In this document: positions 15,031 through 23,822 of the stretch, in pieces
Position numbering within the stretch: position 1 is the stretch's first letter
Layout of the letters: each line of letters opens with the position of its first letter
From: Planctomycetota bacterium
Lineage (GTDB): Bacteria > Planctomycetota > Planctomycetia > Planctomycetales > Planctomycetaceae
NCBI GenBank assembly: GCA_016872645.1
Contig: VGZH01000057.1
Location: 1-36,643, forward strand
DNA length: 36,643 nt
Direction of reading: 5' to 3'
Translations under genes and position numbers: made by a program
The notes under the pieces: model-generated
What the model was told of the DNA's origin: nothing
Seen by the model: only the letters and a program-made list of their open reading frames with translations
Database searches by the model: none

Positions 15031-16970
15031 GTGACACGAGGAGCTGCTTTTCCAATCTGCCGTAACTCGCCTGATTGAGCTCGAAAAAGATAAACGGTTC
15101 GATCCGGAAATGCCGCGACGATTCGTTCCAGCGGCCAGTCGGGGACCGGATAACGGCCCCGCAGAATCTCTGTCGATAAATCGGGTTCGTTGACAATGTA
15201 GTCGATGTGTCGATCTGCCGGGTCGGCCTCGATCAGTACCAGCGCCGGGCGCTGACGAACATCGCGCCGGAGCAGTTCGTCGAACGCCTGGTGCTTCAGT
15301 TTTGCAAAGGCGATCTCGCGTGCACCGTCGACGAGCTTTGAAGGGAACCAGAACGGAACAAACTCAGTCACGTTGACCGCGACCGCCGACGCCACAAGCA
15401 GGCCCCACCAGACAGGCATTCGCGGTCGATCGGCTGCCAGCCAGCTTCGCCCGAGCGTGTCGCTTGCCGATGCCAGCAACAGGCACCACAGCGGTCCGGT
15501 CTCGAAGACGTAGTGCCAGTGAAACATGCCGTCGAACCAGTACGGGACATGTACGGCGAAGAGCGACACGCTTGCCGAAAGGATCAGCCACCAGCGGCCA
15601 TCGCTCAGGTGTCCGATGACGAACACTACAACCGCAGCCAGCAACGGTACGAGGCCGACCGTCCACTGCCACGCTGCCAGCAAGCGTATCTTCGTGTTTT
15701 CGAGCGCCAGCGAAGGCGTCAGATTTTTAGCCCAGCGGTCGTATTGGTCGAGCACTCGTGGGCCGAGGTGCTGCTCACCGCGCACGACGTTGTTAAAACC
15801 GTAACCATGCCGAGGCGTGTAGACATCCGTGAACAGCTGATACGGCGAAGTCGTCACGCTCCCGGTGATCGCTCGGTTGTGAACCCCAAACGTGATGTAG
15901 CCCGCCAGCAGTGGCAGAGCCATCGCCAACAGGTGCGGCCAGGCCAGCACAAAGCGTGAGCGCGTGATTGTCACCTGGCTCTCGGCAGACCGTTCGCTTG
16001 CGCGTTGTGCATGTCTGGTCCACAACTGCCACACAAACACCATTCCAAACGGCAGGCCAAATCCCGCCGCCGTCATCGGACGGCAGAGCATCGCCCAACT
16101 CAGGCCGATCCCAGCGAATGCAGCGTCACTTACACGGCCTCGGCGCAGCCATCTCAAAAACGACCACGCGAAGATGCTCAGGCCCAACAGAGTCGGATGG
16201 TGAGCCAACAGCAGATTTCCGAACAAAGCCATGCCTGGGGACAGCGCCAGCAACATGCCCGCGACGAAGCCGGTGCCGTTGTTCGTCAATTCGCGGCCGA
16301 TCCCGAACACGAGCATGCAAGTTGCCGCCCCGGCCAGCCAATGTCCCAAGATCGGCCAATTGAGCCACAGCCACGGTGCGATCCACAACCCGGTCGCGGG
16401 AAAATAGCGACTTGCAAAGCGGCCTTCGTTCAAGACGTGCATTTGATCGAACAGTCGCGCCGCGTGCGGGTGACTTTCAAACGACAGCCGGCCGGCCCGA
16501 TACGTTCTTGCCTGAAACAAGTAACTGAATTCGTCGTGATACGCCGGCGGCAAATCGCCCAGCCGATATTCTTCGCGATCGAAACGGAGCACTCCGTTAC
16601 GAACAGCTTCGCTGAGTAGCGACATTTCGTCCCAGCGGATTGTCAGATTGGCCGTACGCGCACTCCCCCACAGCGAAGTGGCTGCGATCACCGCGAGAGC
16701 GAAGAGATGAGACTTCTTCTTCACGGACGTTCGTGAATCTTCTCCCCACCAGTTCGTGAACTGCTGCCACCAGCGGCTGTCCAACAGCAAGAATGGTCGG
16801 CGGACAAACCAGAAATACGGAAGACACAGAACCAACAGCAGCGGAATTGTCGTGTCGTAGATTCCAAAGAACCAATTCGCTCCGGGGAGCTGCGACGTCT
16901 TCCAGTGTTCGAGTTCTGTCAGGATCACGACGGTCAGCAATGCCAGCAGCGCCGCCGATTGAGCGATCAT
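15015..16970 (-). CDS. Multi-pass membrane glycosyltransferase (GT39/ArnT-like)
   Basis: The ~651-residue protein has about a dozen hydrophobic segments. The N-terminal periplasmic-side loop carries an acidic site, RWDEMSLLSEA, followed by AYHDEFSYLFQA, the DE-containing motif expected of GT-C enzymes that use lipid-linked sugars. SHPHAARLFDQMHVLNEGRFASRYFPATGLW follows the next loop. The C-terminal ~100 residues are soluble. It probably moves a sugar from a polyprenyl-phosphate donor to a cell-surface acceptor, with the substrate unknown. It is divergent from gmd, which makes GDP-sugar precursors. The start is uncertain: ATG 16970 begins just before the first hydrophobic segment, GTG 16994 has a GGAAAG upstream, and an in-frame start at 17225 would include a repeat tract and overlap gmd. 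Confidence 0.8.
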   Translation of the reverse strand: MIAQSAALLALLTVVILTELEHWKTSQLPGANWFFGIYDTTIPLLLVLCLPYFWFVRRPFLLLDSRWWQQFTNWWGEDSRTSVKKKSHLFALAVIAATSLWGSARTANLTIRWDEMSLLSEAVRNGVLRFDREEYRLGDLPPAYHDEFSYLFQARTYRAGRLSFESHPHAARLFDQMHVLNEGRFASRYFPATGLWIAPWLWLNWPILGHWLAGAATCMLVFGIGRELTNNGTGFVAGMLLALSPGMALFGNLLLAHHPTLLGLSIFAWSFLRWLRRGRVSDAAFAGIGLSWAMLCRPMTAAGFGLPFGMVFVWQLWTRHAQRASERSAESQVTITRSRFVLAWPHLLAMALPLLAGYITFGVHNRAITGSVTTSPYQLFTDVYTPRHGYGFNNVVRGEQHLGPRVLDQYDRWAKNLTPSLALENTKIRLLAAWQWTVGLVPLLAAVVVFVIGHLSDGRWWLILSASVSLFAVHVPYWFDGMFHWHYVFETGPLWCLLLASASDTLGRSWLAADRPRMPVWWGLLVASAVAVNVTEFVPFWFPSKLVDGAREIAFAKLKHQAFDELLRRDVRQRPALVLIEADPADRHIDYIVNEPDLSTEILRGRYPVPDWPLERIVAAFPDRTVYLFRAQSGELRQIGKAAPRVTENGE

Positions 16971-17042
16971 GATACGGCGGGCGAGCTGTGGCACGGCGAC
17001 GGTCTTTCCTGGCGCGGTCGAACCGCAACGAAATGGCTGCAC

Positions 17043-17117
17043 TGCAAAGTGAAGCGTGCAAAATGCCGGCTGCAGAACACTCTGCACTTTGCACTCTTCG
17101 CTTGGCAATTTGCACGG
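17043..17117. repeat. 75-bp heptamer-periodic tract upstream of the glycosyltransferase
   Basis: In 7-bp steps the plus strand reads TGCAAAG, TGAAGCG, TGCAAAA, TGCCGGC, TGCAGAA. After a 5-nt centre it reads TGCACTT, TGCACTC, TTCGCTT, GGCAATT, TGCACGG. It lies in the leader between the glycosyltransferase and gmd. Its length matches the hemC tract exactly, although the unit differs. Confidence 0.7.
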
Positions 17118-17227
17118 CATCGAGGTCCATCGCAACGTGCAACGACCTCCGACGATTGCAAAGCAGATTGTCAAGGTGAAACGGGCGGCTTGCGGACGTT
17201 TCGGTGGCGGATCATACTCGGCCAATC

Positions 17228-18211
17228 ATGGCTGAAACTATGCAACGAGTCGCATTCCTCACCGGCATCTCGGGTCAGGATGGCTACTACTTGTCGCAGT
17301 TGCTGATCGGCAAAGGCTACGAAGTGCATGGCTTGATCCCGTGCAACGCGCCCGGCATCGGCGAGCCTCCGGGGCTCAATCTGCATTACGGCGATTTGGC
17401 CGACGGCGGCAACTTCGATTCGCTGCTGGACACGATCAAACCCCACGAATTCTACAACCTCGCGGCCCAGAGCCATGTGCGGCTGTCGTTCGATCTTCCG
17501 GTCTACACGGCCGACGTCACCGGTGTCGGAGTGCTGCGCTGGCTCGAAGCGATTCGCAGACATCAGGAACGCACCGGCCGCGAGGTGAAGTTTTACCAGG
17601 CATCTTCCAGTGAGATGTTTGGCAAGGTGAAAACCACGCCGCAGAACGAAGAGACTCCCTTTCATCCGCGTAGTCCCTATGGCTGTGCAAAGGTTTTCGG
17701 TTATTGGCAGACCGTCAACTATCGCGAGTCCTACGGCCTGTTCGCCTGCAACGGAATCCTGTTCAATCACGAATCGCCAAAGCGTGGCGAAGGTTTCGTG
17801 ACCCGCAAGATCACGCGCGCCGCCGCCCGCATCAAGCTGGGTCTGCAAAACAAACTGACGCTGGGTAATCTCAACTCGAAACGCGATTGGGGTTTCGCGG
17901 GAGATTATGTCGAGGCCATGTGGCGGATGTTGCAACAAGCTCGGCCGGACGACTTCGTGGTCGCGACCGGTGAGACACACACGATCCGCGAATTTCTCGA
18001 CGAGTCTTTCGGCCATCTGGGCCTCGATTGGCACCAGCACGTCGACCAGGATCCGCGATTCCTGCGACCGGCAGAAGTCGATGTGTTGTGTGGCGATGCC
18101 AGCAAGGCCCGTCAAGTCCTAGGCTGGGAGCCAAAAGTCTCGTTCCGAGAATTGGCGCAAATGATGGTCGAAGCGGACCTGGAACTGGCTCAGCGGGAAG
18201 TGAGCCGATAG
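17228..18211 (+). CDS. gmd: GDP-mannose 4,6-dehydratase
   Basis: It converts GDP-D-mannose to GDP-4-keto-6-deoxy-D-mannose, the precursor of GDP-fucose, GDP-rhamnose and related deoxysugars. The extended-SDR motifs are present: the nucleotide-binding [26 protein letters not shown], the catalytic SSSEMFG with YGCAK (Tyr/Lys pair), [22 protein letters not shown], and [20 protein letters not shown]. The sequence ends [23 protein letters not shown] as in the family. At ~327 residues it is slightly short compared with the E. coli enzyme (~373), mainly at the C-terminus. Starts at GTG 17204, ATG 17228 or ATG 17240 are all possible, and 17240 gives the most canonical N-terminus. No clear ribosome binding site decides it. 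Confidence 0.93.
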   Translation: MAETMQRVAFLTGISGQDGYYLSQLLIGKGYEVHGLIPCNAPGIGEPPGLNLHYGDLADGGNFDSLLDTIKPHEFYNLAAQSHVRLSFDLPVYTADVTGVGVLRWLEAIRRHQERTGREVKFYQASSSEMFGKVKTTPQNEETPFHPRSPYGCAKVFGYWQTVNYRESYGLFACNGILFNHESPKRGEGFVTRKITRAAARIKLGLQNKLTLGNLNSKRDWGFAGDYVEAMWRMLQQARPDDFVVATGETHTIREFLDESFGHLGLDWHQHVDQDPRFLRPAEVDVLCGDASKARQVLGWEPKVSFRELAQMMVEADLELAQREVSR

Positions 18212-18253
18212 TTTTCCGGTTAGCCAATTTGTCCCCTGTTGCTACGAGACCCA

Positions 18254-19261
18254 ATGACTTCTGAACCAATTGAGAACGCCGACAATGCAGAGGTCCCGGC
18301 CTCTGCCGAATCCCTGCCTCCGGTCGAACCACCGTCGGCGAAATTCATCGTGCAACTGTTTGTCGTGCCGGGCCTGATCGTCGCGGCGATCGTGGGTGTC
18401 TGGCTGCTGTTCGGCAAGCTTGCATCGGCCGAGCAGGACTGGCAAGCGCTGGTCGCTGACATGAAAAGCAGCAACGAGCATCGTCGCGGCCGGGGGGCGA
18501 TGGGACTTGCGCAAGCGTTGGCCGTGGATCAGAACCGAAAGTCCGATGGACCGCGTTTGACCACAAACCCGCAGGTCGCGCAGGAATTGAGTGCGTTTCT
18601 GGCCGACATTCTCAAGAGCAGTTCTCAGAAGCCGATCGTGATTGATCAGCAGGCATTTCTGACGCGGACATTGGGGATGCTCGATGTTCCTGAGCCAGTG
18701 TTGCCGGTGCTCTGCGAGGCAATGAAGGACAGCCATGACCGCGAAGTGCGCAAGAACGCTGTCGCGGCGGTCGCGACGATCGCCTTCCGAGCCAGCAAAC
18801 GCGGCCTCCCGCTGACTGATGCCGGCACGCTCGAAGAGTTGTCGAATGTCGCACGCGATGCTGATCCACTGCTCCGATCGCTGTCGGCGATGTCGCTCGG
18901 ATTCTTCCCGCTCGAACTCGCGGACCAATCACTGACGGTTTTATTGGCGGATGCGGATACGAATACTCGTGCGAATGCGGCGGTGGCGTTCACGCGGCAC
19001 AAATCGTTGAAGGCGGTTTCTGTTTTGAAAGAAGTCTTGCAGGCGGCGGCCGCGCTGAAGCAGGTCGGATCCAGCGGCGATGCCGCACCAATTGCCGCGA
19101 CGAATGCCATGACAGCAATCGGCGAGTTGGCTCCGTTGCTCGACGAGGCCACACGGATCGATTTTGCAAACGACGTCGCCGCGATTTCCAGAAACTACCC
19201 CGATCCGCGCGTGCGGCTCGACGCGGCCCAGACGCTGGCGAAAATCCGCTCAAGCCGGTGA
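18254..19261 (+). CDS. Membrane-anchored HEAT-repeat protein
   Basis: The 335-residue protein has an acidic cytoplasmic N-terminus and one transmembrane helix at about residues 31-53 (FIVQLFVVPGLIVAAIVGVWLLFG). A long helical domain follows with HEAT-like repeats (REVRKNAVAAVATIA, PLLRSLSAMSLGFFPLE, TNTRANAAVAFTRH, PRVRLDAAQTLAKI). Such repeats form protein-interaction solenoids. A binding partner is not evident. It begins 42 nt after gmd and ends 56 nt before the GlcF-like gene, so it is likely within the same operon. ATG 18254 is preferred to TTG 18239. Confidence 0.8.
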   Translation: MTSEPIENADNAEVPASAESLPPVEPPSAKFIVQLFVVPGLIVAAIVGVWLLFGKLASAEQDWQALVADMKSSNEHRRGRGAMGLAQALAVDQNRKSDGPRLTTNPQVAQELSAFLADILKSSSQKPIVIDQQAFLTRTLGMLDVPEPVLPVLCEAMKDSHDREVRKNAVAAVATIAFRASKRGLPLTDAGTLEELSNVARDADPLLRSLSAMSLGFFPLELADQSLTVLLADADTNTRANAAVAFTRHKSLKAVSVLKEVLQAAAALKQVGSSGDAAPIAATNAMTAIGELAPLLDEATRIDFANDVAAISRNYPDPRVRLDAAQTLAKIRSSR

Positions 19262-19317
19262 GTTTGTCTTCGTTCCTACTTGTTTCTTTAAGTTCACCTG
19301 CCGAAAACCTCGTGACT

Positions 19318-20673
19318 ATGACGACTCCACAGTCGACTCTTGAACTAGGTCTCCACGCAACACCAGTTGGCTCGCAGATCGACTATCGCTACTTCATGAA
19401 CTGCGTGCATTGCGGGTTGTGTACGGCGGCGTGCCCGACGTACCTGGAAACCGGCAATGAAAACGACAGCCCACGCGGGCGCATCTACCTGATGCGGAAT
19501 GTCGTCGACGGGCAAGTGGAGCTGACTGATTCGGTCAAGCATCATTTAGAACTCTGTCTCGACTGCCGTGCTTGTGAGACGGCGTGTCCCTCTGGAGTTC
19601 AATACGGGCGGCTGATTGAACCGTTTCGAGTCGAAATGCAGCAACGCGAACTGGCTGCTGGCGACCCGTCGGCCAACGGTTGGTTTCAGAAGTTCATTCT
19701 CTATGGTTTGTTTCCGTACGCGAACCGCCTGCGCTGGGCGCTCGCGCCGGCGCGATGGGCCCAGCGGCTGGGTTTGGATCGTCTGGCGGACGGACTCGGT
19801 CTGACAAGATTGCTGCCCAAGCAACTGCAACGGATGCAGGCGTTGCTGCCGAAGTTGCCCTCGCCGACTCCGCGATTGCCGGAGGTGTTATCGCCGGTCG
19901 GAAAGCGTCGCGCGCGAGTCGCACTCTTCACTGGCTGCGTGGCGGACGCGATGTTTGGGCCGACGAATTGGGCAACGGCTCGCGTGCTGCAATACAACGG
20001 TTGCGAAGTTATCGTCCCGCGAGGGCAAGTCTGCTGCGGAGCGATCCATTATCACAGCGGAGCCGGCGAACCTGCATTGCAGTTGGCTCAGACCAATGCG
20101 ACGGCATTCAATGCCGACGACGTCGATGCCGTGATCATCAACGTCGCCGGCTGTGGCTCCATGCTGAAAGATTACGGCCACGTCGCTCAGGAACTCGCGC
20201 CGGCTGATGAGGCCCTGCGAGGACGGGTCGACAAGTTTGCACACAAGGTCAAAGATGTCTCCGAGTTCCTGATGTCGCTCGGTCCCGTCAAACCGACCGG
20301 AGAGGTCAAACTTCGAGCGACCTACCACGATGCTTGCCACTTGTGCCACGCTCAAAAGATTCGCGAACAGCCACGTGATCTGCTGTCGCTCGTGCCCGGC
20401 CTCGAGATCGTCCCGCTGGCCGAAAGTGAGATTTGCTGCGGAGCGGCTGGCAGCTACAACCTCACTCAGCCTGAGATGGCCGCGCAACTCGGCCGTCGCA
20501 AGCTGGAGAACATTCTCAAAACGAAAACCCAAGCGGTCATCACCGGTAATGCCGGTTGCTCGCTGCAACTGCAAATGCAACTCCGCCAATCTGGTCACGA
20601 CATCTGGGTCGCTCATCCGATGGATGTGCTCGACTTGAGCTATCGCCAGCAACAACCCGCGTGCCTGCGATAG
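19318..20673 (+). CDS. glcF: GlcF-like (Fe-S)-binding oxidoreductase subunit
   Basis: The 451-residue protein has two N-terminal 4Fe-4S clusters, CVHCGLCTAACP (about 28-39) and CLDCRACETACP. It also has two CCG domains that probably bind a further cofactor: GCVADAMFG...GCEVIVPRGQVCCGA and CHLCHAQKIRE...EICCGAAGSYN. This is the layout of the glycolate oxidase iron-sulfur subunit, which passes electrons from the FAD subunits GlcD/GlcE to the quinone pool. No glcD or glcE is in the window, so lactate utilisation (LutA/LldE-like) or another flavin partner is possible. Start ATG 19318 follows a long leader. GTG 19312 is an alternative. Confidence 0.88.
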   Translation: MTTPQSTLELGLHATPVGSQIDYRYFMNCVHCGLCTAACPTYLETGNENDSPRGRIYLMRNVVDGQVELTDSVKHHLELCLDCRACETACPSGVQYGRLIEPFRVEMQQRELAAGDPSANGWFQKFILYGLFPYANRLRWALAPARWAQRLGLDRLADGLGLTRLLPKQLQRMQALLPKLPSPTPRLPEVLSPVGKRRARVALFTGCVADAMFGPTNWATARVLQYNGCEVIVPRGQVCCGAIHYHSGAGEPALQLAQTNATAFNADDVDAVIINVAGCGSMLKDYGHVAQELAPADEALRGRVDKFAHKVKDVSEFLMSLGPVKPTGEVKLRATYHDACHLCHAQKIREQPRDLLSLVPGLEIVPLAESEICCGAAGSYNLTQPEMAAQLGRRKLENILKTKTQAVITGNAGCSLQLQMQLRQSGHDIWVAHPMDVLDLSYRQQQPACLR

Positions 20674-20713
20674 TTTGTTCTGACTCCCTCCCGCCTTGTG
20701 AATTCATTTTCCC

Positions 20714-21361
20714 ATGATTAAAGCCGTTGTCTTCGATCTCGACGGTCTCATGTTCAACACTGAAGAAATTTTTCACGGTGCTGGTGTCGAGCTGATGCGC
20801 CGCCGCGGCAAAGAGATGACGCCGGAATTCTTCACGCTCATCATGGGTCGTCGAGCGGAAGAGGGTTATCCATTGCTGGTGGAAGCCGCCGAGTTGTCGG
20901 ATGATCCAATGGAGCTTTGGCAAGAATCGCATAAGCTTTTCATCGACATGCTCGACGAGCGTCTGGCGCCGATGCCGGGGTTGTTCGATTTGCTCGATCA
21001 CATCGAGCGGAGTGGGTTACCCAAGGGGGTCGCGACGTCGTCGGATCGAAGATATCTGCGACGCATCCTGACGCGGTATAACATCCTCGAACGCTTCCAC
21101 ATGACGTTGTCCGCCGAGGATGTGAGTCAGGGGAAGCCGCATCCGGAGATCTACCTCAAGGCGGCCGAGCGGATGTGCATTGAGCCGGAAGAAATGTTGG
21201 TGCTCGAAGACAGCCACAACGGTACGAAGGCGGCCGCTGCCGCCGGGGCACATATCATTTCCGTGCCGCACCGTTACAGTGCACACCAAGATTTCAGCTT
21301 GGCGCGCCACGTTGCCAGCAGCTTGATCGACCCGCACGTCTTGAAGTTGCTGCAACCCTGA
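20714..21361 (+). CDS. HAD-superfamily hydrolase, beta-phosphoglucomutase-like
   Basis: The 215-residue protein has the HAD motif I FDLDGLMFNTEE with nucleophile D8 and acid/base D10, a cap domain, motif II GVATSSD, a Lys in GKPHPEIYLKAAE and motif IV VLEDSHNG. This matches the pgmB/phosphatase branch (subfamily IA variant 3). It hydrolyses or transfers phosphate on a small phosphorylated compound that cannot be identified from sequence. It lies 40 nt after the GlcF-like gene. Phosphoglycolate phosphatase is an attractive but unproven link with that neighbour, since both would feed glycolate salvage. Its stop is 15 nt before the next start. Confidence 0.88.
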   Translation: MIKAVVFDLDGLMFNTEEIFHGAGVELMRRRGKEMTPEFFTLIMGRRAEEGYPLLVEAAELSDDPMELWQESHKLFIDMLDERLAPMPGLFDLLDHIERSGLPKGVATSSDRRYLRRILTRYNILERFHMTLSAEDVSQGKPHPEIYLKAAERMCIEPEEMLVLEDSHNGTKAAAAAGAHIISVPHRYSAHQDFSLARHVASSLIDPHVLKLLQP

Positions 21362-21376
21362 TTGAAAGGCTCCCGC

Positions 21377-22183
21377 ATGTCCGTTGCCGACGAAAGCCTG
21401 ATCGCCGTGTTTGTCGATTTTGAAAACCTTGCACTGGGCGTGAAGGACATGCACCAGGGAGAATTCAAGATTCAGTTGGTGCTCAAGCGATTGCTCGAAA
21501 AAGGGCGGTTAGTTTTCAAGCGAGCCTATTGCGACTGGACCGGCTATGGCCACGCGGTGCGCGAGTTCCACGGCCACGGGATTGAACTGATTGACGTTCC
21601 GCACACTCGGCAGAGCGGCAAGAACAGCGCGGACATCCGCATGGTGGTCGACGCGCTCGATCTGTGTTACTCGAAGAACCACATTGACACATTCGCGCTG
21701 CTGTCGGGGGACAGCGACTTTTCGCCGCTGGTCAGCAAGCTCAAAGAGAACAACAAGCGAGTCATCGGCTGCGGTGTGAAGAATTCGACGTCCGACATGC
21801 TGATTGCCAACTGCGACGAGTTCATCTACTACGACGATCTGGTTCGCATGGTCCAAAAGGCGAGGGCCGCTGCTCGACCGCCGAAGCCGAAAGATCCTCA
21901 CAAGGAGAAAGAAACTCCGAAGGAAAAAGAAGACACCGACAAGAAGCAGGAAGCGATCGAATGGCTGTGCGAGATCGTCCGCTCGCAACAGGCCGACTAT
22001 GAAACTCTGTGGGGTTCGCAGGTCAAGCAGACGATCCGCCGCGTCCATCCCGGTTTCAACGAGGCGTACTACGGCTACAAGAGCTTCACGGACCTGATCA
22101 AGGACGCCGAAAACCGCGGCCTGATCCGCCTCGAATACGACGAGGCTCGTGGCAACTATAAAGTGCGGTTGAAAGAGGAGTAA
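21377..22183 (+). CDS. NYN (PIN-like) domain protein with C-terminal LOTUS/OST-HTH-like domain
   Basis: The 268-residue protein has an NYN nuclease fold. VFVDFEN carries D14, NSADIRMVVDALD carries D86 and D92, and ALLSGDSDF carries D112 and D114, which is the expected acidic metal-binding set. A charged Lys/Glu linker (about 170-195) leads to a ~70-residue winged-helix-like domain (AIEWLCEIVR..., SQVKQTIRRVHPGFNEAYYGYKSFTDLIKDAENRGLI), as in LOTUS/OST-HTH RNA-binding modules. It probably binds and cleaves RNA. ATG 21377 is chosen because GAAAGG is 7 nt upstream. It is tightly linked to the HAD gene and converges with the cysH-like gene, with 3 nt between stops. Confidence 0.85.
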   Translation: MSVADESLIAVFVDFENLALGVKDMHQGEFKIQLVLKRLLEKGRLVFKRAYCDWTGYGHAVREFHGHGIELIDVPHTRQSGKNSADIRMVVDALDLCYSKNHIDTFALLSGDSDFSPLVSKLKENNKRVIGCGVKNSTSDMLIANCDEFIYYDDLVRMVQKARAAARPPKPKDPHKEKETPKEKEDTDKKQEAIEWLCEIVRSQQADYETLWGSQVKQTIRRVHPGFNEAYYGYKSFTDLIKDAENRGLIRLEYDEARGNYKVRLKEE

Positions 22184-22186
22184 CCA

Positions 22187-22978
22187 TCAGATCGCGAAGT
22201 CGGTCTCGCGGCCGAGGATGCTGTCGATGATGTCTTGCGGCAGGTCGATGACTTGTTTGGCTCCGGCTTCGCGGTCGGCGGGGTTGATGCCGCAGTACAC
22301 GGCCCATGGGCCGAGATGCCGCCAGCGGCCGGCTCGCTTTGGTTCGTTCGGCAGGACTGGTGTCGTGCAGCGATTGCAGCCGATCGTCGAGAAGCCTTGC
22401 TGGTGCAGCGGGTTCAAGATGACGTTGTGCTCGGAGACATAGGCGTCCATTTGTTCGTCGGTCATCATTGCCAAGGGGTTGATGCGAACGGTGTTGTTCT
22501 CTGTGTCGACTTGCAGGACAGGGCACATTGCTCGCTTGCCGCCCTCGCTGCGACGCAAGCTGCCGATGAAGGCGTAGTACTGGCCGGCGACTTCGTTCAT
22601 CGGCTCGACCTTGCGCATGTGGCAGCATTCCTTCTGCCCTTCGACGGTCAGGTAGAGGATGCCGTGCTTCGCAGTCTGTTCGGCCATTGTCAGTTTGGGG
22701 TGCAATGTGACGATGTTGACGCCGTACTCTTTGATGATCCGGTCGCGTGTGTCGAGCGTCTCTTGGAACATGACGCCGGTGTCGACGAACAACACGGGGA
22801 TGTCGAGTTTCGCGGTTGAGAGCATGTGGCAGACGACGCAGCCCGCCTCTTGCATGGCAGAGATCGCGGCAACTTTGTCGCCGAAGATTTTCTTCGACCA
22901 CGCCAGCAATTCCTGCGGCGTGCGGGCTTCGAACGATTGGTTCAGATCAATCAGGTCAGCTTGAGTCAGCTTAGCCAT
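22187..22978 (-). CDS. cysH: Phosphoadenosine/adenosine phosphosulfate reductase family protein
   Basis: This 263-residue member of the CysH family reduces (P)APS to sulfite in assimilatory sulfur metabolism. It has [23 protein letters not shown] (the family's FLDTG region), and the cysteine pairs C118/C119 and C201/C204 that ligate a 4Fe-4S cluster in APS-type reductases. A C-terminal candidate catalytic cysteine, C229 in YCGIN, sits where canonical enzymes have ECGLH/ECGIH. The substitutions at this motif are worth noting. An N-terminal segment, [12 protein letters not shown], replaces the usual SFG/SSFGAED phosphate-binding loop in a divergent form. No other sulfate-assimilation gene is adjacent. 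Confidence 0.88.
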   Translation of the reverse strand: MAKLTQADLIDLNQSFEARTPQELLAWSKKIFGDKVAAISAMQEAGCVVCHMLSTAKLDIPVLFVDTGVMFQETLDTRDRIIKEYGVNIVTLHPKLTMAEQTAKHGILYLTVEGQKECCHMRKVEPMNEVAGQYYAFIGSLRRSEGGKRAMCPVLQVDTENNTVRINPLAMMTDEQMDAYVSEHNVILNPLHQQGFSTIGCNRCTTPVLPNEPKRAGRWRHLGPWAVYCGINPADREAGAKQVIDLPQDIIDSILGRETDFAI

Positions 22979-23099
22979 TTCAAATCCTCGGCAAACACCT
23001 CGCGAGGCTCAGGCCGGTCCGTGGCCGAGCTGCGGCAGGCGGTTGTAGTTGCCCAAAACTCCCCCAGCAAGCATCTCCGCGCCGGCACGTTGCGAAGGA

Positions 23100-23579
23100 C
23101 TATGGCAGGAACCGTTCACGCTCGGCTGGAGATGGCAAGCGGCACGTCTCCTTCATTCCGAACAGGCGATAACGGTTGGCTGCAACGATTCGATAGCCGA
23201 CATCTCGCAGAGGTCGCGGGATCAGCCACAGCAGCCAGCCGATCAGCCACCAGAGTCTGCCAAGTCGCCACAGCACACGGACGGCGGCGGCTGACCGATA
23301 AAACTCACGGCTCGATGAATCGAGCCAGACGACGGTGTCAAACGTCTGAGCCTCCGAACCTGCCGCTCGCCACTCAGCACTCAACACCCGTGCTGCAGTG
23401 TCGCCCTGCAGCGGGGCGAAGCGGATCGCTCCTCGACGGTCGCGGGACAGGACGAAGTCTACAAAGCGGTTACACAACCCGCAGACACCGTCGAAGAACA
23501 GGACATTCGTCAAACGATCCGCTTCGCTAGTCGCAACGGGATGTTCAGAGAAGTCAGGGCTAATTGTTGCCGAACTCAT
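23100..23579 (-). CDS. DCC-family (DUF393) thiol-disulfide oxidoreductase-like protein
   Basis: The ~159-residue protein has the DxxCxxC signature DGVCGLCNRFVDF near residue 31, then LSRDRRGAIRFAPLQGD and a hydrophobic helix region (LWWLIGWLLWLIPRPLRDV). This matches the YuxK/DCC family, which is predicted to be thioredoxin-like. Its role is not established. I start it at ATG 23579, which overlaps the last 20 nt of csrA, so the two are probably translationally coupled. An upstream in-frame start at 23666 would lie inside csrA. Confidence 0.82.
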   Translation of the reverse strand: MSSATISPDFSEHPVATSEADRLTNVLFFDGVCGLCNRFVDFVLSRDRRGAIRFAPLQGDTAARVLSAEWRAAGSEAQTFDTVVWLDSSSREFYRSAAAVRVLWRLGRLWWLIGWLLWLIPRPLRDVGYRIVAANRYRLFGMKETCRLPSPAERERFLP

Positions 23580-23799
23580 GAACTGATTCCCAAGGGCGTC
23601 CGTCCGAGGTGCAAAAGCTCGCGTCGGCGAGTTCCTCGAAGGCGTTCTCGCCCAATTCGAATTCACCTCGCAGGACTCGCAGATGCGCCGGGGCTTCGAT
23701 GCCGAGCTTCACTCGGCCACGTCCTGTTTCAATGACGTGGATCATAATGTCCTCGCCGATGCGAATGGTTTCCATTCTTTTACGAGTCAGGACCAACAT
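23560..23799 (-). CDS. csrA: Carbon storage regulator CsrA
   Basis: The 79-residue product is the standard CsrA fold: MLVLTRKRMETIRIGEDIMIHVIE, RGRVKLGIEAP and the GVEAP-like segment with conserved Arg residues (R44-type in HLRVLRGE). The dimer binds ANGGA motifs in mRNA leaders, usually repressing translation. A long C-terminal tail (NAFEELADASFCTSDGRP) extends beyond the canonical ~60 residues. It lies upstream of, and overlaps, the DCC-family gene. No flagellar or fliW gene, the common neighbours of csrA elsewhere, is nearby. A GGGGAG ribosome binding site sits 8 nt from the ATG. Confidence 0.95.
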   Translation of the reverse strand: MLVLTRKRMETIRIGEDIMIHVIETGRGRVKLGIEAPAHLRVLRGEFELGENAFEELADASFCTSDGRPWESVHEFGNN

Positions 23800-23822
23800 G
23801 ATTCCATCTCCCCCAATGTGCC
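23800..23822 (-). promoter_or_regulatory. csrA leader with two GGA motifs around the ribosome binding site
   Basis: On the minus strand the 23 nt before csrA contain a GGGGGAG Shine-Dalgarno and, 3 nt before the ATG, a second GGA in ATGGAATC. CsrA commonly autorepresses by binding GGA motifs overlapping the Shine-Dalgarno. The arrangement fits, but is not proof. Confidence 0.35.
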
